Shown: positions 18,714 through 28,431, numbered from the stretch's first letter. The stretch is 50,547 nucleotides of DNA from Lactobacillus amylolyticus DSM 11664 (GCF_000178475.1 NZ_ADNY01000056.1:1-50547), one strand, 5' to 3'. Notes: a model not told the origin generated them from the letters alone. A program made the numbers and translations.

Positions 18714-19938
18714 TTATTCATCTTCAGAATGCAAAAATAGAACTTCAGCTAGCAGAATCTCACGATACAATGACAGAAAACCTTCACGGTATTCTTGCTT
18801 TTGCTGAGCAATTTGTCCTAGATAATTTCTCTCAAGGCGAAAAGCATAACGATATATTTCATCCCTAAACTCCAATTCATCCGCAGATGGCTCTTTTTGC
18901 TTAATTGATTTACGCAATTCTCTCAAAAAATCACGCATTGAAGTATTATCAATTTGTGCATGCAAATCGAACTCAAGCTGTTTACGGATCTTCTTTGGCA
19001 GATACAGTTTTTTCAGTTCACTTAGAGCATAATTGACCATTTCTACTTTAACCTGATCAATGGCGGCCTCTTGTTCTTCATCAGATTTTTGTCTTGGCAA
19101 AATAAAACGAAAAATGACGGTAGGAATCAATAAACTAAAAATAATCAGTGCTGCTTCACTAAATAAAATCAAATGAAAGCGTCCACTGCTGATTAGAGCT
19201 TGATCCAGCGTGTAAGCAAGAGCAAAAGTAACTGCACCATGCACCCCACCTAAAGCAAAAGAATGGCTGTAGTAGGATGAAAAGTACTTTGGACGAACTT
19301 TAAATTACGCCGTAAAAGCCCCTGTCTAAATAAAACCAAAATCGCGGAAACGATTAAGCCAAAAATAATACCTCCAAGCATTGAATACAGAAAATCGACA
19401 ACTGTATGCGCAATTTCCAGCTGTCTGGATAAATACCAGCTGATTGCCATGTTAAGCAAAATAATGCCGGAAGCATCATTGAACAAAGATTCATTTTTCA
19501 GATGATGCTCAACAATTGTTGGCAGCTTTAAGCCATTAGTGACGGATTCGGCTGCCGTCGCATCTGTTGGAGCAGATATTGAAGCCAAAATAAGGCCAAG
19601 CGGAAGTGAAAGACCTAACAGCCACTTTAAACTGAAAGAAGCAGCGACAGCAATTAATAAGATCATAATTACAGTGATACTAATAATTGACTTCCAACTA
19701 CGCGCGATATTGTAAAGACGATTTTTTGACCTTCAAAAAACAGCAAAGGTGCAATGATCAATCCCATAAACAGTTCTGGCTTAAACGATATTAATTCGTT
19801 GCCAAAAACTAAGGCCAAGATCATTCCTAATACTAGAGCAATATAATTAACAGAAATCTTTCTCAAAAAACAATTCTGAATAATCATTGTTGCACTTGCC
19901 ACTAGGCACATACCGATTGCAAGAAGTATTGCATGCAT
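18714..19938 (-). pseudogene. Na+/H+ antiporter (CPA1/NhaP type), frameshifted and internally deleted
   Basis: Three pieces of one cation/proton antiporter. Reading on the minus strand, an intact start with GAAGGA ribosome-binding site at 19938 gives the first helices (APLLFFEGQK) and ends near 19669. A one-base shift leads to the next frame (19250-19666) with the transport core SAPTDATAAESVTNGLKLP and KNESLFNDASGI. That piece stops abruptly after TFHPTTAI. The third frame (18714-19244) resumes at GGVHGAVTFALAYTL, a motif normally much further on, and runs through the cytosolic C-terminal tail. So a large block of membrane segments, perhaps 200 residues, is missing, together with a frame change. 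A functional product is very unlikely. Confidence 0.9.
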
Positions 19939-19954
19939 AAAATTTCCTTCTTAA

Positions 19955-19980
19955 ATAAAAAAGTCCCTTGGAGGGACTTA
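19955..19980 (-). terminator. Terminator after yozE
   Basis: AAGTCCCT (19961-19968) and AGGGACTT (19972-19979) form an eight-bp stem with a three-base loop. On the minus strand it is followed by TTTTTTATTT. It separates degV-yozE from the antiporter remnant. Confidence 0.88.
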
Positions 19981-19988
19981 AATTTGCA

Positions 19989-20219
19989 TTAATAACTCAT
20001 TTTTTCGCGATACATTTCATAAGCACGATCGAAAATTGTCATGCTTGGCAAATAACCAGCATTCAATTCCAAATAGTCCGACAACTTTTCATAATCCTGT
20101 TCTTGTTTTGGAAAAGTTTGATCATGCTGAGCATCATTAGCGAATTGTGCAACTTCGTCAGTTGAATCCGGATCTCTCTGAGTCATTAAAAAACGATAAA
20201 AACTTTCTCGATATGCCAT
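19989..20219 (-). CDS. YozE family SAM-like protein (UPF0346)
   Basis: A 76-residue cytosolic protein of the YozE family, whose fold resembles a sterile-alpha-motif domain. Recognisable stretches are [13 protein letters not shown], the acidic helix [29 protein letters not shown] and [15 protein letters not shown]. The biochemical role of the family is unknown. It begins two bases after degV, with GGAG inside the end of degV serving as its ribosome-binding site, so the pair is translationally coupled. Confidence 0.9.
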   Translation of the reverse strand: MAYRESFYRFLMTQRDPDSTDEVAQFANDAQHDQTFPKQEQDYEKLSDYLELNAGYLPSMTIFDRAYEMYREKMSY

Positions 20220-20221
20220 TT

Positions 20222-21073
20222 TTACTCCGTATAATAAAGAATCGCATAAGCACCATGACCTGCATGAGTTGCAATAATTGGGCTTGTTTCTTGAACTAGA
20301 ACATTGATTTCTGGATTTATCTCTTTAATTTTTTGAGCCAATTTTTCCATCACTTCGGGAGTGTCAACGTATGAAATGCCTACTTCATGAATTTTATCTT
20401 TATTTACGGCAATATCATCCAATACACGTTGGTCAAAAGCTTTAGAAAATTTCTTGCCACGTCCCTTTTTAGCCACTTCTAGATTGCCACCAGGCATGTG
20501 CAATTCAATTCGAATATTAAGAAGAGTGGCTATTTTACCGGCTAATGGGCCTAAACGTCCACCCTTGATCAAATTATTCAGATTAACAACCATCATCCGC
20601 AATTTTTGATTTTTCTTAATGTGGTCGACATGAGCCAAAATTTCATCAAGCGTTTTACCTGCTTGACTGTCTTTAGCAGCTGCCAAAACTTGAAAGCCTT
20701 CTGCTCGATCAGTCAATTCAGAATCAACAATGTGAACTTCATCTGATTTTCCAGCAATTTCAGCTGCTTGTCTTGCCGCATCAATCGTCCCACTCAAAGT
20801 CTTGGATAAGAAAATTCCAATGACTTCGCTTCCGTCGGAAGTTAAATCTTTAATTACATCTACAAAACGACCGATTGAAGGTTGACTGGTTTTGGGCAAT
20901 TCTTCAGATTCATTCATCTTTTTGACAAAATCGCGTCTGGAAATGTCAACACCATCAACATAATTCTTGCCATCAATTGTAATCGTTAATGGTACAACAG
21001 TAATATTATATTTTTTAATTTCTTCTTGAGTTAATTGGACGGAAGAATCCGTCATAATCTTAAATTTTGACAA
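20222..21073 (-). CDS. DegV family fatty acid-binding protein
   Basis: A fatty-acid-binding protein of the DegV fold, in Firmicutes a carrier that presents fatty acids to the FakA kinase. About 283 residues. DegV signatures: [10 protein letters not shown] at the start, [50 protein letters not shown], and [13 protein letters not shown] at the end. I choose the TTG at 21073, nine bases after GAGG, because the family usually begins a few residues before TDSS; a GTG at 21103 without a site is the alternative. FakA is not in this window. It is the first gene of a pair with yozE. Confidence 0.9.
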   Translation of the reverse strand: MSKFKIMTDSSVQLTQEEIKKYNITVVPLTITIDGKNYVDGVDISRRDFVKKMNESEELPKTSQPSIGRFVDVIKDLTSDGSEVIGIFLSKTLSGTIDAARQAAEIAGKSDEVHIVDSELTDRAEGFQVLAAAKDSQAGKTLDEILAHVDHIKKNQKLRMMVVNLNNLIKGGRLGPLAGKIATLLNIRIELHMPGGNLEVAKKGRGKKFSKAFDQRVLDDIAVNKDKIHEVGISYVDTPEVMEKLAQKIKEINPEINVLVQETSPIIATHAGHGAYAILYYTE

Positions 21074-21097
21074 CGTATTCGCCCTCAATTCTAAGTT

Positions 21098-21124
21098 GCT
21101 CACTTTTTATGATAAAATATGAGC
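21098..21124. promoter_or_regulatory. Imperfect 27-bp palindrome between degV and the hemolysin III gene
   Basis: GCTCA (21098-21102) and TGAGC (21120-21124) flank TTTTAT-G-ATAAAA. It sits in the divergent intergenic region, overlapping the degV start region, where an operator or promoter is expected. Confidence 0.4.
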
Positions 21125-21192
21125 AAGTAACAATACAGTTAGTATATCAAAAAAATTAGTTAAGAAAAAAGATTGATTGGAATTGTTTTATC

Positions 21193-21858
21193 ATGAAATT
21201 AAAAGAACTTTGGCAGGAGCCTAAACAAAGATCAAAAATTTATTACATCCTTGACAACATTTTCAGCGCAATTACCCATGGAGTTGGCTTTGGATTAGCA
21301 GTCGCTGGACTAGTGGTTTTAATCGTTAAAGCCGCTTCAACTGGGGATGCAATGAGAATTGTGACCTTTACGATCTATGGTTCATGCCTCGTTTTACTAT
21401 ATTTATTTTCTACTTTATATCATAGTTTAATTTTTACCAGAGCCAAGAATGTTTTTCAAATTTTTGATCATTCATCGATTTTTCTTTTAATTGCTGGTTC
21501 CTATACCCCTTATTCCTTGGTGGCCATCGGCGGGGCCTGGGGGTGGACTCTTTTCGGCCTAATTTGGGGACTGACAATTATTGGCATCATTTATTACATT
21601 TTCAATCGCGGCAAGCATGTCATTTTTGACACAATTTTATATGTTGCAATGGGTTGGCTTGTAATCCTATCGGGCAGTTATCTCTATGTACGGTTGACAC
21701 CTGTTGGCTTCTGGCTGCTTGTTGGCGGTGGAATTGCTTACACCGTTGGTGCCATTCTCTACAGTATGAGAAATATTCCGTTTATTCATGTTATTTGGCA
21801 CTTGTTCGTAATGTTAGGTTCAATTTTGATGTACTTTTCGGTTTTGCTTTATGTTTAA
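21193..21858 (+). CDS. Hemolysin III family (PAQR-type) membrane protein
   Basis: A seven-helix membrane protein of the hemolysin III/PAQR family; despite the name, bacterial members (TrhA) are linked to membrane-lipid homeostasis rather than toxicity. 221 residues. Family metal-site positions are present: the first histidine region SAITHGVGFG, the STLYHS motif, FDHSSIFLLIAGSYTPY, and HVIWHLFVML near the end. The start has only a weak GGAA upstream. It is a single gene, divergent from degV, closed by a terminator shared with cca. Confidence 0.92.
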   Translation: MKLKELWQEPKQRSKIYYILDNIFSAITHGVGFGLAVAGLVVLIVKAASTGDAMRIVTFTIYGSCLVLLYLFSTLYHSLIFTRAKNVFQIFDHSSIFLLIAGSYTPYSLVAIGGAWGWTLFGLIWGLTIIGIIYYIFNRGKHVIFDTILYVAMGWLVILSGSYLYVRLTPVGFWLLVGGGIAYTVGAILYSMRNIPFIHVIWHLFVMLGSILMYFSVLLYV

Positions 21859-21866
21859 TATTTAAT

Positions 21867-21901
21867 AAAAAAAGTTTGGTCTTGTTAACCAAACTTTTTT
21901 A
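21867..21901. terminator. Bidirectional terminator between hemolysin III gene and cca
   Basis: AAAAAAGTTTGGT (21868-21880) pairs over 13 bp with ACCAAACTTTTTT (21888-21900). The A and T runs make it effective in both directions for the two converging genes. Confidence 0.92.
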
Positions 21902-23098
21902 TTTGCTTTCTAAAAATTCACCAATTGCTGCTTCACTATTCTCCAAATTTCCAGCAACAACTTCTTGTTTAATTTCTTCCAGGAGCTGCCCTAATTTAGG
22001 TCCAGGACGAATACCATTTTCAATTAAAAAGCGCCCATCTACAGCCAATTCTGAAGTATCTTTAATTGGCAAAGCTAAATAACGATCTACTAAGGCTTCT
22101 GAATCAACCGGCTGACCTAAAATATGCGCAACATCAATTGTATTGAGCAAATTTTTTTTGCCGATTTCAAACAATTCATAATCGCCAGGCACATGATCAG
22201 AAAGCACATCAAAAAATGAAACAATTTGTTCAACTTCATTCGTCATTGCATTAGAATTTTTCCAATCGCGCATAAAGGTCCCGATTTTGTCATTTTGAAT
22301 TTTAAGCAGAATAATAATTATTGACCATAAACTGGTTTCCAAGGCAGGACTAAATTGCAATTGAGGAAAAACAGATAGCAACTCGCTTTTACCAGCAAAA
22401 TCAGGTACATCCTCACTTAGTTTGGTATCAAGAAAGACCTGAAAAGCTTCTCTTGCATTTGACCCTAAGCCCATTTTGACAAATTCATCCCGAATTCTTT
22501 CAACCGAGATCTTTTTTAGCAATTGATGGTGATCTTCGATTGCTTTTTGGGTATTTTCTTCTAAGTCAAATTTGAGTTGACTCATAAATCTAACTGCCCG
22601 CATCATGCGAAGAGCATCTTCATGAAATCTCTTCTCTGGGTCGCCTACAGCTCTGATGACCTTCTTTTTTAAATCACTCAAACCATCAAAAAGATCCAGA
22701 ATTTGACCATCGGTATTCATTGCCAATGCATTGATCGTAAAGTCACGTCTTTTAAGATCTTCATCTAAATTCTGTACAAAAGTAACATGATCCGGTCGAC
22801 GAAAGTCTTGATAGCCAGATTCAGTTCTAAAAGTTGTAATTTCATAGCTGTTGCCGTTATAAAGTACAGTGACTGTGCCATGCTTAATTCCAGTATCAAT
22901 CGTTTTAGCGAATTGTTCTTTAACTTCTTCGGGGTAAGCACTTGTGGCAATATCAACATCATGAATTTGTCGGCCCAATAAAACATCTCTAACTGAACCA
23001 CCAACAAAATATGCTTCATAACCTGCTTGTTCTAATATTTTCAAAACCGGCATCGCATCTTGAAAAATATTAGGTAATTTTTTTAATTTCATCATCAA
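21899..23098 (-). CDS. cca: CCA tRNA nucleotidyltransferase
   Basis: Adds or repairs the 3' CCA end of tRNAs. Up to 399 residues. The class II nucleotidyltransferase head is plain: [25 protein letters not shown] with GGSVRD and metal-binding [22 protein letters not shown], the [11 protein letters not shown] flexible-loop motif, and the ERIRDEF helix that selects bases follow. The start is uncertain: a TTG at 23096-23098 has the best spacing to GGTGA, but the ATG codons that follow it (23095 and 23092) are equally possible and differ by only one or two residues. It stands alone, divergent from yitT. Confidence 0.95.
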   Translation of the reverse strand: MMMKLKKLPNIFQDAMPVLKILEQAGYEAYFVGGSVRDVLLGRQIHDVDIATSAYPEEVKEQFAKTIDTGIKHGTVTVLYNGNSYEITTFRTESGYQDFRRPDHVTFVQNLDEDLKRRDFTINALAMNTDGQILDLFDGLSDLKKKVIRAVGDPEKRFHEDALRMMRAVRFMSQLKFDLEENTQKAIEDHHQLLKKISVERIRDEFVKMGLGSNAREAFQVFLDTKLSEDVPDFAGKSELLSVFPQLQFSPALETSLWSIIIILLKIQNDKIGTFMRDWKNSNAMTNEVEQIVSFFDVLSDHVPGDYELFEIGKKNLLNTIDVAHILGQPVDSEALVDRYLALPIKDTSELAVDGRFLIENGIRPGPKLGQLLEEIKQEVVAGNLENSEAAIGEFLESK

Positions 23099-23178
23099 TT
23101 TTTTATTTCACCGTTTTATTATGTAATTTAGATAATTATATGTTAATTTTAGGATAGAGAATTTAGGAGGGACAAGCG

Positions 23179-24066
23179 ATGAAAAAAATACTAAATAAAA
23201 ATACTTTTTTCGAATTATTTATGATCGCTTTGGGATGCGCCATTTATGCCCTAAGTTTGGATATGATTTCGGTGCCAAATAAACTGGCCGACGGAGGTTT
23301 GAGCGGAATCGCTCTGCTTCTTCGGCACTTTTGGGGCATTAACATGGGACTCACCACTTTGGTATTAAATATTCCTCTAATTATTTTAGGGTACCGTTTT
23401 ATGGGCAAACGACTGCTCGCCTATACAATTTGGGGTACCGTTGCTCTTTCTTTCTTCTTATCATTTTGGCGCCTAGTACCAATTATAACGCAACTAAATC
23501 TCGAACACGACCTCTTCCTTTCCGCCGCTTTAGCTGGGACTCTCTCTGGCTTAGGACTCGGATTGGTCTTTCGTGATAATGGAACTTCTGGAGGAACCGA
23601 TATAATCGCTAGGATCTGTCAGATGAAGTATGGTATTTCATCTGGAAAAATGCTGCTGTTTTGCGATGCTGTAGTTTTATTCGTATCCTTATCATATCTT
23701 GATATCAAGCACATGATGTATACTCTTCTTGCTTCATTTATTCTCTCAAGAGTTATGGATGCAGTTCAACAAGGCGCATACACTGCGAGAGGCTTGTTAA
23801 TTATTTCTGATAAGTATCAACAGATCGGTGAAATGATTGATCTTAAACTTAATCGTGGTTTTACCTATCTAAAAGCTTTAGGCGGCTACAAGCAAGATAA
23901 CAAACGAATCATTTATTTAGTCGTTTCTCCACGTGAAATTCCAACTATTAAACAACTGATCTTTAATGAAGATCCTAATGCCTTTGTTACGATTATCGAA
24001 GTGCATGAGGCCTTAGGAGAAGGTTTTACATATAAAAAGCCACATCGAAAATTCATTAGAAAATAA
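23179..24066 (+). CDS. YitT family membrane protein (DUF161/DUF2179)
   Basis: An integral membrane protein of unknown biochemical role, 295 residues. Five or six hydrophobic segments span about 1-205, with the family motifs ISVPNKLADGGLSGIALLL and FRDNGTSGGTDIIARI. A cytosolic DUF2179 domain follows (RGLLIISDKYQQIGEMI, LNRGFTYLKALGGY, YLVVSPREIPTIKQLI). The ribosome-binding site GGAGGG is ideal. It is monocistronic, divergent from cca. Confidence 0.92.
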   Translation: MKKILNKNTFFELFMIALGCAIYALSLDMISVPNKLADGGLSGIALLLRHFWGINMGLTTLVLNIPLIILGYRFMGKRLLAYTIWGTVALSFFLSFWRLVPIITQLNLEHDLFLSAALAGTLSGLGLGLVFRDNGTSGGTDIIARICQMKYGISSGKMLLFCDAVVLFVSLSYLDIKHMMYTLLASFILSRVMDAVQQGAYTARGLLIISDKYQQIGEMIDLKLNRGFTYLKALGGYKQDNKRIIYLVVSPREIPTIKQLIFNEDPNAFVTIIEVHEALGEGFTYKKPHRKFIRK

Positions 24067-24093
24067 AAAAGCCGCAAATTTGCGATTTTTTTA
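24065..24093. terminator. Bidirectional terminator between yitT-like and TPR genes
   Basis: CGCAAA/TTTGCG (24073-24084) with six A before and a long T run after. It ends both converging genes and overlaps the stop codon of the TPR gene. Confidence 0.8.
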
Positions 24094-25344
24094 TTGTAAT
24101 CGATTAGCCAAATCTTGCATCTCTTCATCAGAGGGAACTATGGCTAGATATTTATCAAGCAGCTGCTTAACAATTTCACTGCTATTAGGTTCAGTATTAA
24201 AGAAATAGATCATTTGTTTCAAGAAATCAGGATTCTTTTGAAACTCAGGATAAGCCAATAGGAATTCGCTTTTTGCCTTATCACTTTCATCCAGATTTTC
24301 GTAAGAAACTGCCAAATTCCAGTGCGCCTGTGGCTCAATACTGTCATCATCGAGTTTTTCAAATAAAGCATTGTTTTCCTTATATTTGCGTTCATGCAGA
24401 TACAAGTTGGATAATTGCAAGCGCAAATCACTATTATCAGGAGCAATTTCTAAACCTTTCTGAAGCAAATCTTCTGCAGTCTTGAAATCTTGCAGATTAG
24501 CTGCGGCCATAGCCCCCATCGAATACAGTGTTTCATCTAATTCATTATAAGCTAAACCAGCTTGAGCCGAACGCAATACCTGATCGTCGTCATGCTTATG
24601 CTGGTAAGCTTGAGCAAGAAGCGGATAGGCATTAACATAATCCGGGCTCTGGTCAATGACTTCATCTAAGTATTTAATTGCTTGATCATCATCTCCAACA
24701 CTAAGCATAACTAAGCCAGCTTGATATTTGCTATCAATATCCAAAATCGCATTACTGTGTTTTTTAATAACTTGACTAGCTTCTTCATATTGACCAAGCT
24801 TTGCCTCTGTCTGAAACAGCCTTTGAATCAAGTTAACCTCACCAAAAGTATCCTGACGTTTGATTAGGTCCTTATAGTGGGCTAAAGCTTCCTCATACTG
24901 GCCACTATTAAACTCGAGTTCAGCTAGTCCAAACTTAACTGCATCCTCCTCAGGGGCCAATTTGAGTGCTTGCAATAGCTTATCTTTTGCCGTTTCAAAT
25001 AGACCATTGGTTTGATAATAATCAGCCTGAACAAGCAAAGATTCCAAATAAGCATCAGAATTTGGTGAAATATTGTAAAGCAAACTTAATCCATCATCAT
25101 CCTGACCATCGTTTAACAAAATTTCTGCTAAATATACTTTAAATAAGTCTTCATTGGGAAACTTGGCAATCAAAGCACGATAGACATCCTTGGATAAATC
25201 GGTAAATCCATAATCAGTTAAATTTTCTGCTAGTGAAGCCAAAATTTCTGGTTGATCATGATCTAATGCCTTTTTTAACAAAATCTTATCTTGCGAAAAA
25301 TCATGCTTCTCAATCGCGTCTAATAATTGTTCTGAGTATGTCAT
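24091..25344 (-). CDS. Tetratricopeptide repeat protein
   Basis: A cytosolic all-helical protein of about 417 residues built of roughly ten TPR units, each with the A/Y/G/A spacing, for example GLFETAKDKLLQALKLAPEE and DDQAIKYLDEVIDQSPDY. TPR arrays bind partner proteins; no catalytic motif is visible. It resembles the YpiA-type TPR proteins of Bacilli but I would not name it. I start at the ATG at 25344, five bases after GGAGG; the ATG at 25356 overlaps that site. It lies downstream of hup but a strong terminator separates them. Confidence 0.88.
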   Translation of the reverse strand: MTYSEQLLDAIEKHDFSQDKILLKKALDHDQPEILASLAENLTDYGFTDLSKDVYRALIAKFPNEDLFKVYLAEILLNDGQDDDGLSLLYNISPNSDAYLESLLVQADYYQTNGLFETAKDKLLQALKLAPEEDAVKFGLAELEFNSGQYEEALAHYKDLIKRQDTFGEVNLIQRLFQTEAKLGQYEEASQVIKKHSNAILDIDSKYQAGLVMLSVGDDDQAIKYLDEVIDQSPDYVNAYPLLAQAYQHKHDDDQVLRSAQAGLAYNELDETLYSMGAMAAANLQDFKTAEDLLQKGLEIAPDNSDLRLQLSNLYLHERKYKENNALFEKLDDDSIEPQAHWNLAVSYENLDESDKAKSEFLLAYPEFQKNPDFLKQMIYFFNTEPNSSEIVKQLLDKYLAIVPSDEEMQDLANRLQ

Positions 25345-25374
25345 AGTATCCTCCATTCAGACTTCTATTTTTAC

Positions 25375-25416
25375 ATAAAAATAAAGCGTTGGTCAAAGAA
25401 AAGACCAACGCTTTAT
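25375..25416 (-). terminator. Terminator after hup
   Basis: ATAAAGCGTTGGTC (25381-25394) and GACCAACGCTTTAT (25403-25416) form a perfect 14-bp stem with an eight-base loop, followed by TTTTTATG on the minus strand. Confidence 0.92.
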
Positions 25417-25435
25417 TCTTTTTATGAGCTATTAA

Positions 25436-25711
25436 TTACTTAACAGCATACTTAAGTGCCTTACCTGGTTTAAATGCAGGAACTTCACTTGCTGGAATTT
25501 GGATTTCAGCACCGGTTTGAGGGTTACGGCCCTTACGTGCAGCACGATGACGTACTTCGAAAGTACCAAAACCGATTAATTGTACCTTGTTGCCCTTTGA
25601 AAGATTTTCTTGAATTGAACTAAAGAGTGCTTCAACAGCAGCAGCAACCTCCTTCTTAGTTAAGTCAGTCTTTGAAGCTACTTCAGAAACTAATTCAGCC
25701 TTATTTGCCAT
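25436..25711 (-). CDS. hup: DNA-binding protein HU
   Basis: Small histone-like protein that bends and compacts DNA. 91 residues beginning [17 protein letters not shown]. The DNA-binding arm is seen in [20 protein letters not shown] with the conserved IPAS and [10 protein letters not shown] that follow. I use the ATG at 25711, six bases after a perfect AGGAGGTGA; the longer reading frame upstream is leader DNA. A hairpin with a UUCG loop lies just upstream of the ribosome-binding site. Monocistronic, between der and the TPR gene. Confidence 0.97.
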   Translation of the reverse strand: MANKAELVSEVASKTDLTKKEVAAAVEALFSSIQENLSKGNKVQLIGFGTFEVRHRAARKGRNPQTGAEIQIPASEVPAFKPGKALKYAVK

Positions 25712-25730
25712 TTGAAATTCACCTCCTGAA

Positions 25731-25748
25731 ATTGAATCGAAATTCAAT
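25731..25748 (-). promoter_or_regulatory. UUCG-capped hairpin in the hup leader
   Basis: On the minus strand ATTGAAT, loop TTCG, ATTCAAT: seven perfect base pairs capped by the exceptionally stable UUCG tetraloop. It ends about four bases before the AGGAGG of hup, so it could affect translation or mRNA stability. Confidence 0.55.
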
Positions 25749-25819
25749 ATTATTCCTTTATAAAAGAATAAGGAATCATGATCGTTCAAAATCAATTTTT
25801 CCTAAAAACTAAAATATCA

Positions 25820-25845
25820 CAAACAGCTTGTCACAACAAGCTTTC
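25820..25845 (-). terminator. Probable terminator after der
   Basis: AGCTTGT (25825-25831) pairs with ACAAGCT (25836-25842) around a four-base loop. The following minus-strand run (GTTTGTGATATTTT) is only moderately T-rich. Confidence 0.6.
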
Positions 25846-25853
25846 TTATGATT

Positions 25854-27164
25854 TTATTTACGTTTTCGTGGAATTATTTTAATTGGGGTGCCTTCAAAAT
25901 TGAAATTCTCACGTAATTGATTTACTAAAAATCTTTGATATGAAAAGTGCATTAATTCCGGATCATTTACAAAGACTACAAATGTTGGCGGATTAGTTTT
26001 AACTTGCGTCATGTAGTAGACCCGAAGTCGTTTGCCTTTTACTAAAGGCGTTGGTACAAGCTTGCTTGCTTCCAACAATAAATCATTTAAGACGCTAGAC
26101 TGAATTCGCTGATTTTCATTTTTATAGACTTCTTTTACTATTTCTGGAATTTGATCAAGTCTTTGACCTGTTTTTGCAGAAACAAATAAAATTGGAGCGT
26201 AGTCCAGATACTGAAATTCTTGTCTAATTACTTGTTCAAAATCTTTGCCGCTGCCACTATCTTTTTTAGGAATATCCCATTTATTTACAACGATAATGAG
26301 ACCACGTCCCGCATCATGTGCATATCCGGCCACGTGCTTGTCTTGCTCTCTGATGCCTGTACTTGCATCAAGAACTAATAAAGCCACGTCAGATCGATCA
26401 ATAGCGCTCAATGCACGCATTACAGAATACTTTTCAGTCTTTTCGTAAACTTTTCCGCGTCTTCTTATGCCCGCAGTATCAATTAATCTAAACTTTGTTC
26501 CATCTTTACCAATAAAAGGCGTATCGATTGCATCTCGAGTCGTGCCTTCTTGATTGGCAACGATCACTCTTTTTTCGCCTAAAAGCTTGTTAACGATCGA
26601 AGATTTACCAACATTAGGACGTCCAATAACACTAAAGGAAATTGTATCTTTATCTTTTTTATCAAGTTCGCGTGGAAACTTGCTAACAATTTTATCAAGC
26701 AAATCGCCAATCCCAGTTCCGTGACTTCCAGAAACTGGAATTGGATCTCCCAATCCTAAACTGTAGAAGTCATAGACTTCCGCTCTTAGTTCAGGATTAT
26801 CAGCCTTGTTAATTGCTAAAATAATTGGCTTTTTAGTGCGATAAAGCAGCTGTGCAACTCGTTCATCAAGATCAGTTACGCCATTTACAACGCTGCAAAG
26901 CATTACAATGACATCCGCTTCATCAATGGCAATCTCTGCTTGAGCACGAATCTCCTCTTCGATTTTTCCGTCTTCCCAAGTAATACCGCCAGTATCGATT
27001 AGATCGAAATTATGTCCCATCCATTCAGCTTGAGCATAATTTCGGTCACGAGTTACACCAGGTTCATCTTCAACAATAGCCAAACGTTCTTTGATAATCC
27101 GGTTGAAAAGTGTTGATTTACCCACATTGGGGCGGCCAACAATTGCTACCACTGGTAAAACCAT
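25854..27164 (-). CDS. der: Ribosome-associated GTPase Der (EngA)
   Basis: Essential GTPase with two tandem G domains that matures the 50S subunit. 436 residues. The first P-loop is GRPNVGKST (10-18) with DTGG at 57-60 and NKAD at 119-122. The second P-loop is GRPNVGKSS (181-189) with DTAG and NKWD. A KH-like C-terminal domain ends in basic RKRK. The AAGGAGG site precedes the ATG. It follows rpsA but a terminator lies between them. Confidence 0.97.
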   Translation of the reverse strand: MVLPVVAIVGRPNVGKSTLFNRIIKERLAIVEDEPGVTRDRNYAQAEWMGHNFDLIDTGGITWEDGKIEEEIRAQAEIAIDEADVIVMLCSVVNGVTDLDERVAQLLYRTKKPIILAINKADNPELRAEVYDFYSLGLGDPIPVSGSHGTGIGDLLDKIVSKFPRELDKKDKDTISFSVIGRPNVGKSSIVNKLLGEKRVIVANQEGTTRDAIDTPFIGKDGTKFRLIDTAGIRRRGKVYEKTEKYSVMRALSAIDRSDVALLVLDASTGIREQDKHVAGYAHDAGRGLIIVVNKWDIPKKDSGSGKDFEQVIRQEFQYLDYAPILFVSAKTGQRLDQIPEIVKEVYKNENQRIQSSVLNDLLLEASKLVPTPLVKGKRLRVYYMTQVKTNPPTFVVFVNDPELMHFSYQRFLVNQLRENFNFEGTPIKIIPRKRK

Positions 27165-27190
27165 TTTTTCAGCCTCCTTTTAAGAATAAA

Positions 27191-27214
27191 AAAAGCCGAC
27201 AGAAGTCGGCTTTT
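27191..27214 (-). terminator. Terminator after rpsA
   Basis: AAAAGCCGAC (27191-27200) pairs with GTCGGCTTTT (27205-27214) over ten bp with a four-base loop; the minus strand continues with a T run. Confidence 0.9.
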
Positions 27215-27225
27215 CTTAAATACGA

Positions 27226-28431
27226 TTATTTACGGTCTTTTAATTGGTCACCAATAATGTCACCTAAAGCAAAGCCGTTATCATCGTTACCCATGTACTT
27301 CTTGTTTACTGAGTTTTCGTTACGTGAACGACGTGGACGAGAACTTTCGTTTGAAGAAGCATTTGAATCTGCAGCTTTAATAGAAAGTGAGATTCTTCTA
27401 TCACTCGGGTCAATGTTCAAAACTTTAACTTTAACAGTTTGACCAACCTTCAAAACATCACTTGGCTTGTCAACGTGCTTGTTTGAAATTTCTGAAACGT
27501 GTACTAAGCCTTGGATACCATCAGCAACTTCAACAAAGGCACCAAAGTTAGTTAATGATTTAACTTCACCTTCAAAAATATCGCCATCATGTAAGTTTGC
27601 AGTAGCTTGTTCAAATGGTGAAGGTTCAGTTTGCTTAATTGACAAGGAGATACGATTTCTGTCATTGTCAATACCAATGACCTTAACCTTAACATCTTGA
27701 CCAACCTTCAAAACATCACTTGGCTTGTCAACATGCTTGTAAGAAATTTCGGAGATGTGGACCAAACCGTCAACACCACCAACATCAATGAATGCACCGA
27801 AGTTAGTTAAGCGAGATACTTTACCTTCGATAACATCACCAACAACTAATTGTGAAGCAACCTTATCAAATGCTTCTTCACGTTCTTCTTCAATTAAATC
27901 CTTGTGTGAAAGAATCAAACGGTTCTTGTTAGGATCAATTTCAGTAATCTTAAGCTTCATAGTCTTACCCATGTATGGCTTAAGATCTGAAACATAGCGG
28001 TTTGAAATTAATGAAGCTGGTAAGAAACCTCTAGTACCAACGTCAACAAGCAAACCACCACGAACTGATGAAGTTACAGTACCTTCAATTGGAGTACCTG
28101 CTTCATAGTCCTTTTGCAACTTGTTGTAAGCTTCTCTTTCCTTTAAGCGAGTTACTGAGAAGAAGAATTCACCGTTTTCCTTATCTCCACCAGCTCTTCT
28201 TAAAACTAAAGCCTTGAATTTGTCGCCTGTTTTTACTAAATCGCGCAAATCAGCGTTGCGATCTGAAGTGAATTCACGACGGGTAATAACACCTTCGACA
28301 CCAGCGTTTTCTACACCAACATCAATTTGGCCGTCTTCAATGTATAATACTTCGACATCAACAATATCTCCGACCTCAACTCCTTGCATTTGCTTTAATG
28401 CGTCTAAAAATTGATTACTGTTTTCTGACAT
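27226..28431 (-). CDS. rpsA: 30S ribosomal protein S1 homologue (four S1 domains)
   Basis: RNA-binding protein with four S1 (OB-fold) repeats, the short Gram-positive form of S1. 401 residues. Domain starts: about 20 (VGDIVDVEVLYIEDGQIDV), 107 (GTPIEGTVTSSVRGGLLVDV), 192 (VGDVIEGKVSRLTNFGAFIDV) and 278 (DGDIFEGEVKSLTNFGAFVEV). Domains 3 and 4 are near copies at the DNA level too (see repeat). The C-terminal tail is basic and low in complexity (RPRRSRNEN). Strong GGGAGG site before the ATG. It follows cmk, a common pairing in Firmicutes. Confidence 0.95.
   Translation of the reverse strand: MSENSNQFLDALKQMQGVEVGDIVDVEVLYIEDGQIDVGVENAGVEGVITRREFTSDRNADLRDLVKTGDKFKALVLRRAGGDKENGEFFFSVTRLKEREAYNKLQKDYEAGTPIEGTVTSSVRGGLLVDVGTRGFLPASLISNRYVSDLKPYMGKTMKLKITEIDPNKNRLILSHKDLIEEEREEAFDKVASQLVVGDVIEGKVSRLTNFGAFIDVGGVDGLVHISEISYKHVDKPSDVLKVGQDVKVKVIGIDNDRNRISLSIKQTEPSPFEQATANLHDGDIFEGEVKSLTNFGAFVEVADGIQGLVHVSEISNKHVDKPSDVLKVGQTVKVKVLNIDPSDRRISLSIKAADSNASSNESSRPRRSRNENSVNKKYMGNDDNGFALGDIIGDQLKDRK
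27441..27732. repeat. Direct 34-bp repeat within rpsA
   Basis: The 34 bases at 27441-27474 recur exactly at 27699-27732, 258 bp (86 codons) away, in the same frame. Both encode the HVDKPSDVLKVGQ segment of S1 domains 4 and 3. Confidence 0.92.

Noticed and set aside
21654..22082. Plus-strand open frame of 142 codons spanning the end of the hemolysin III gene and cca
   Set aside because: Runs across a strong bidirectional terminator and is out of frame with both real genes.
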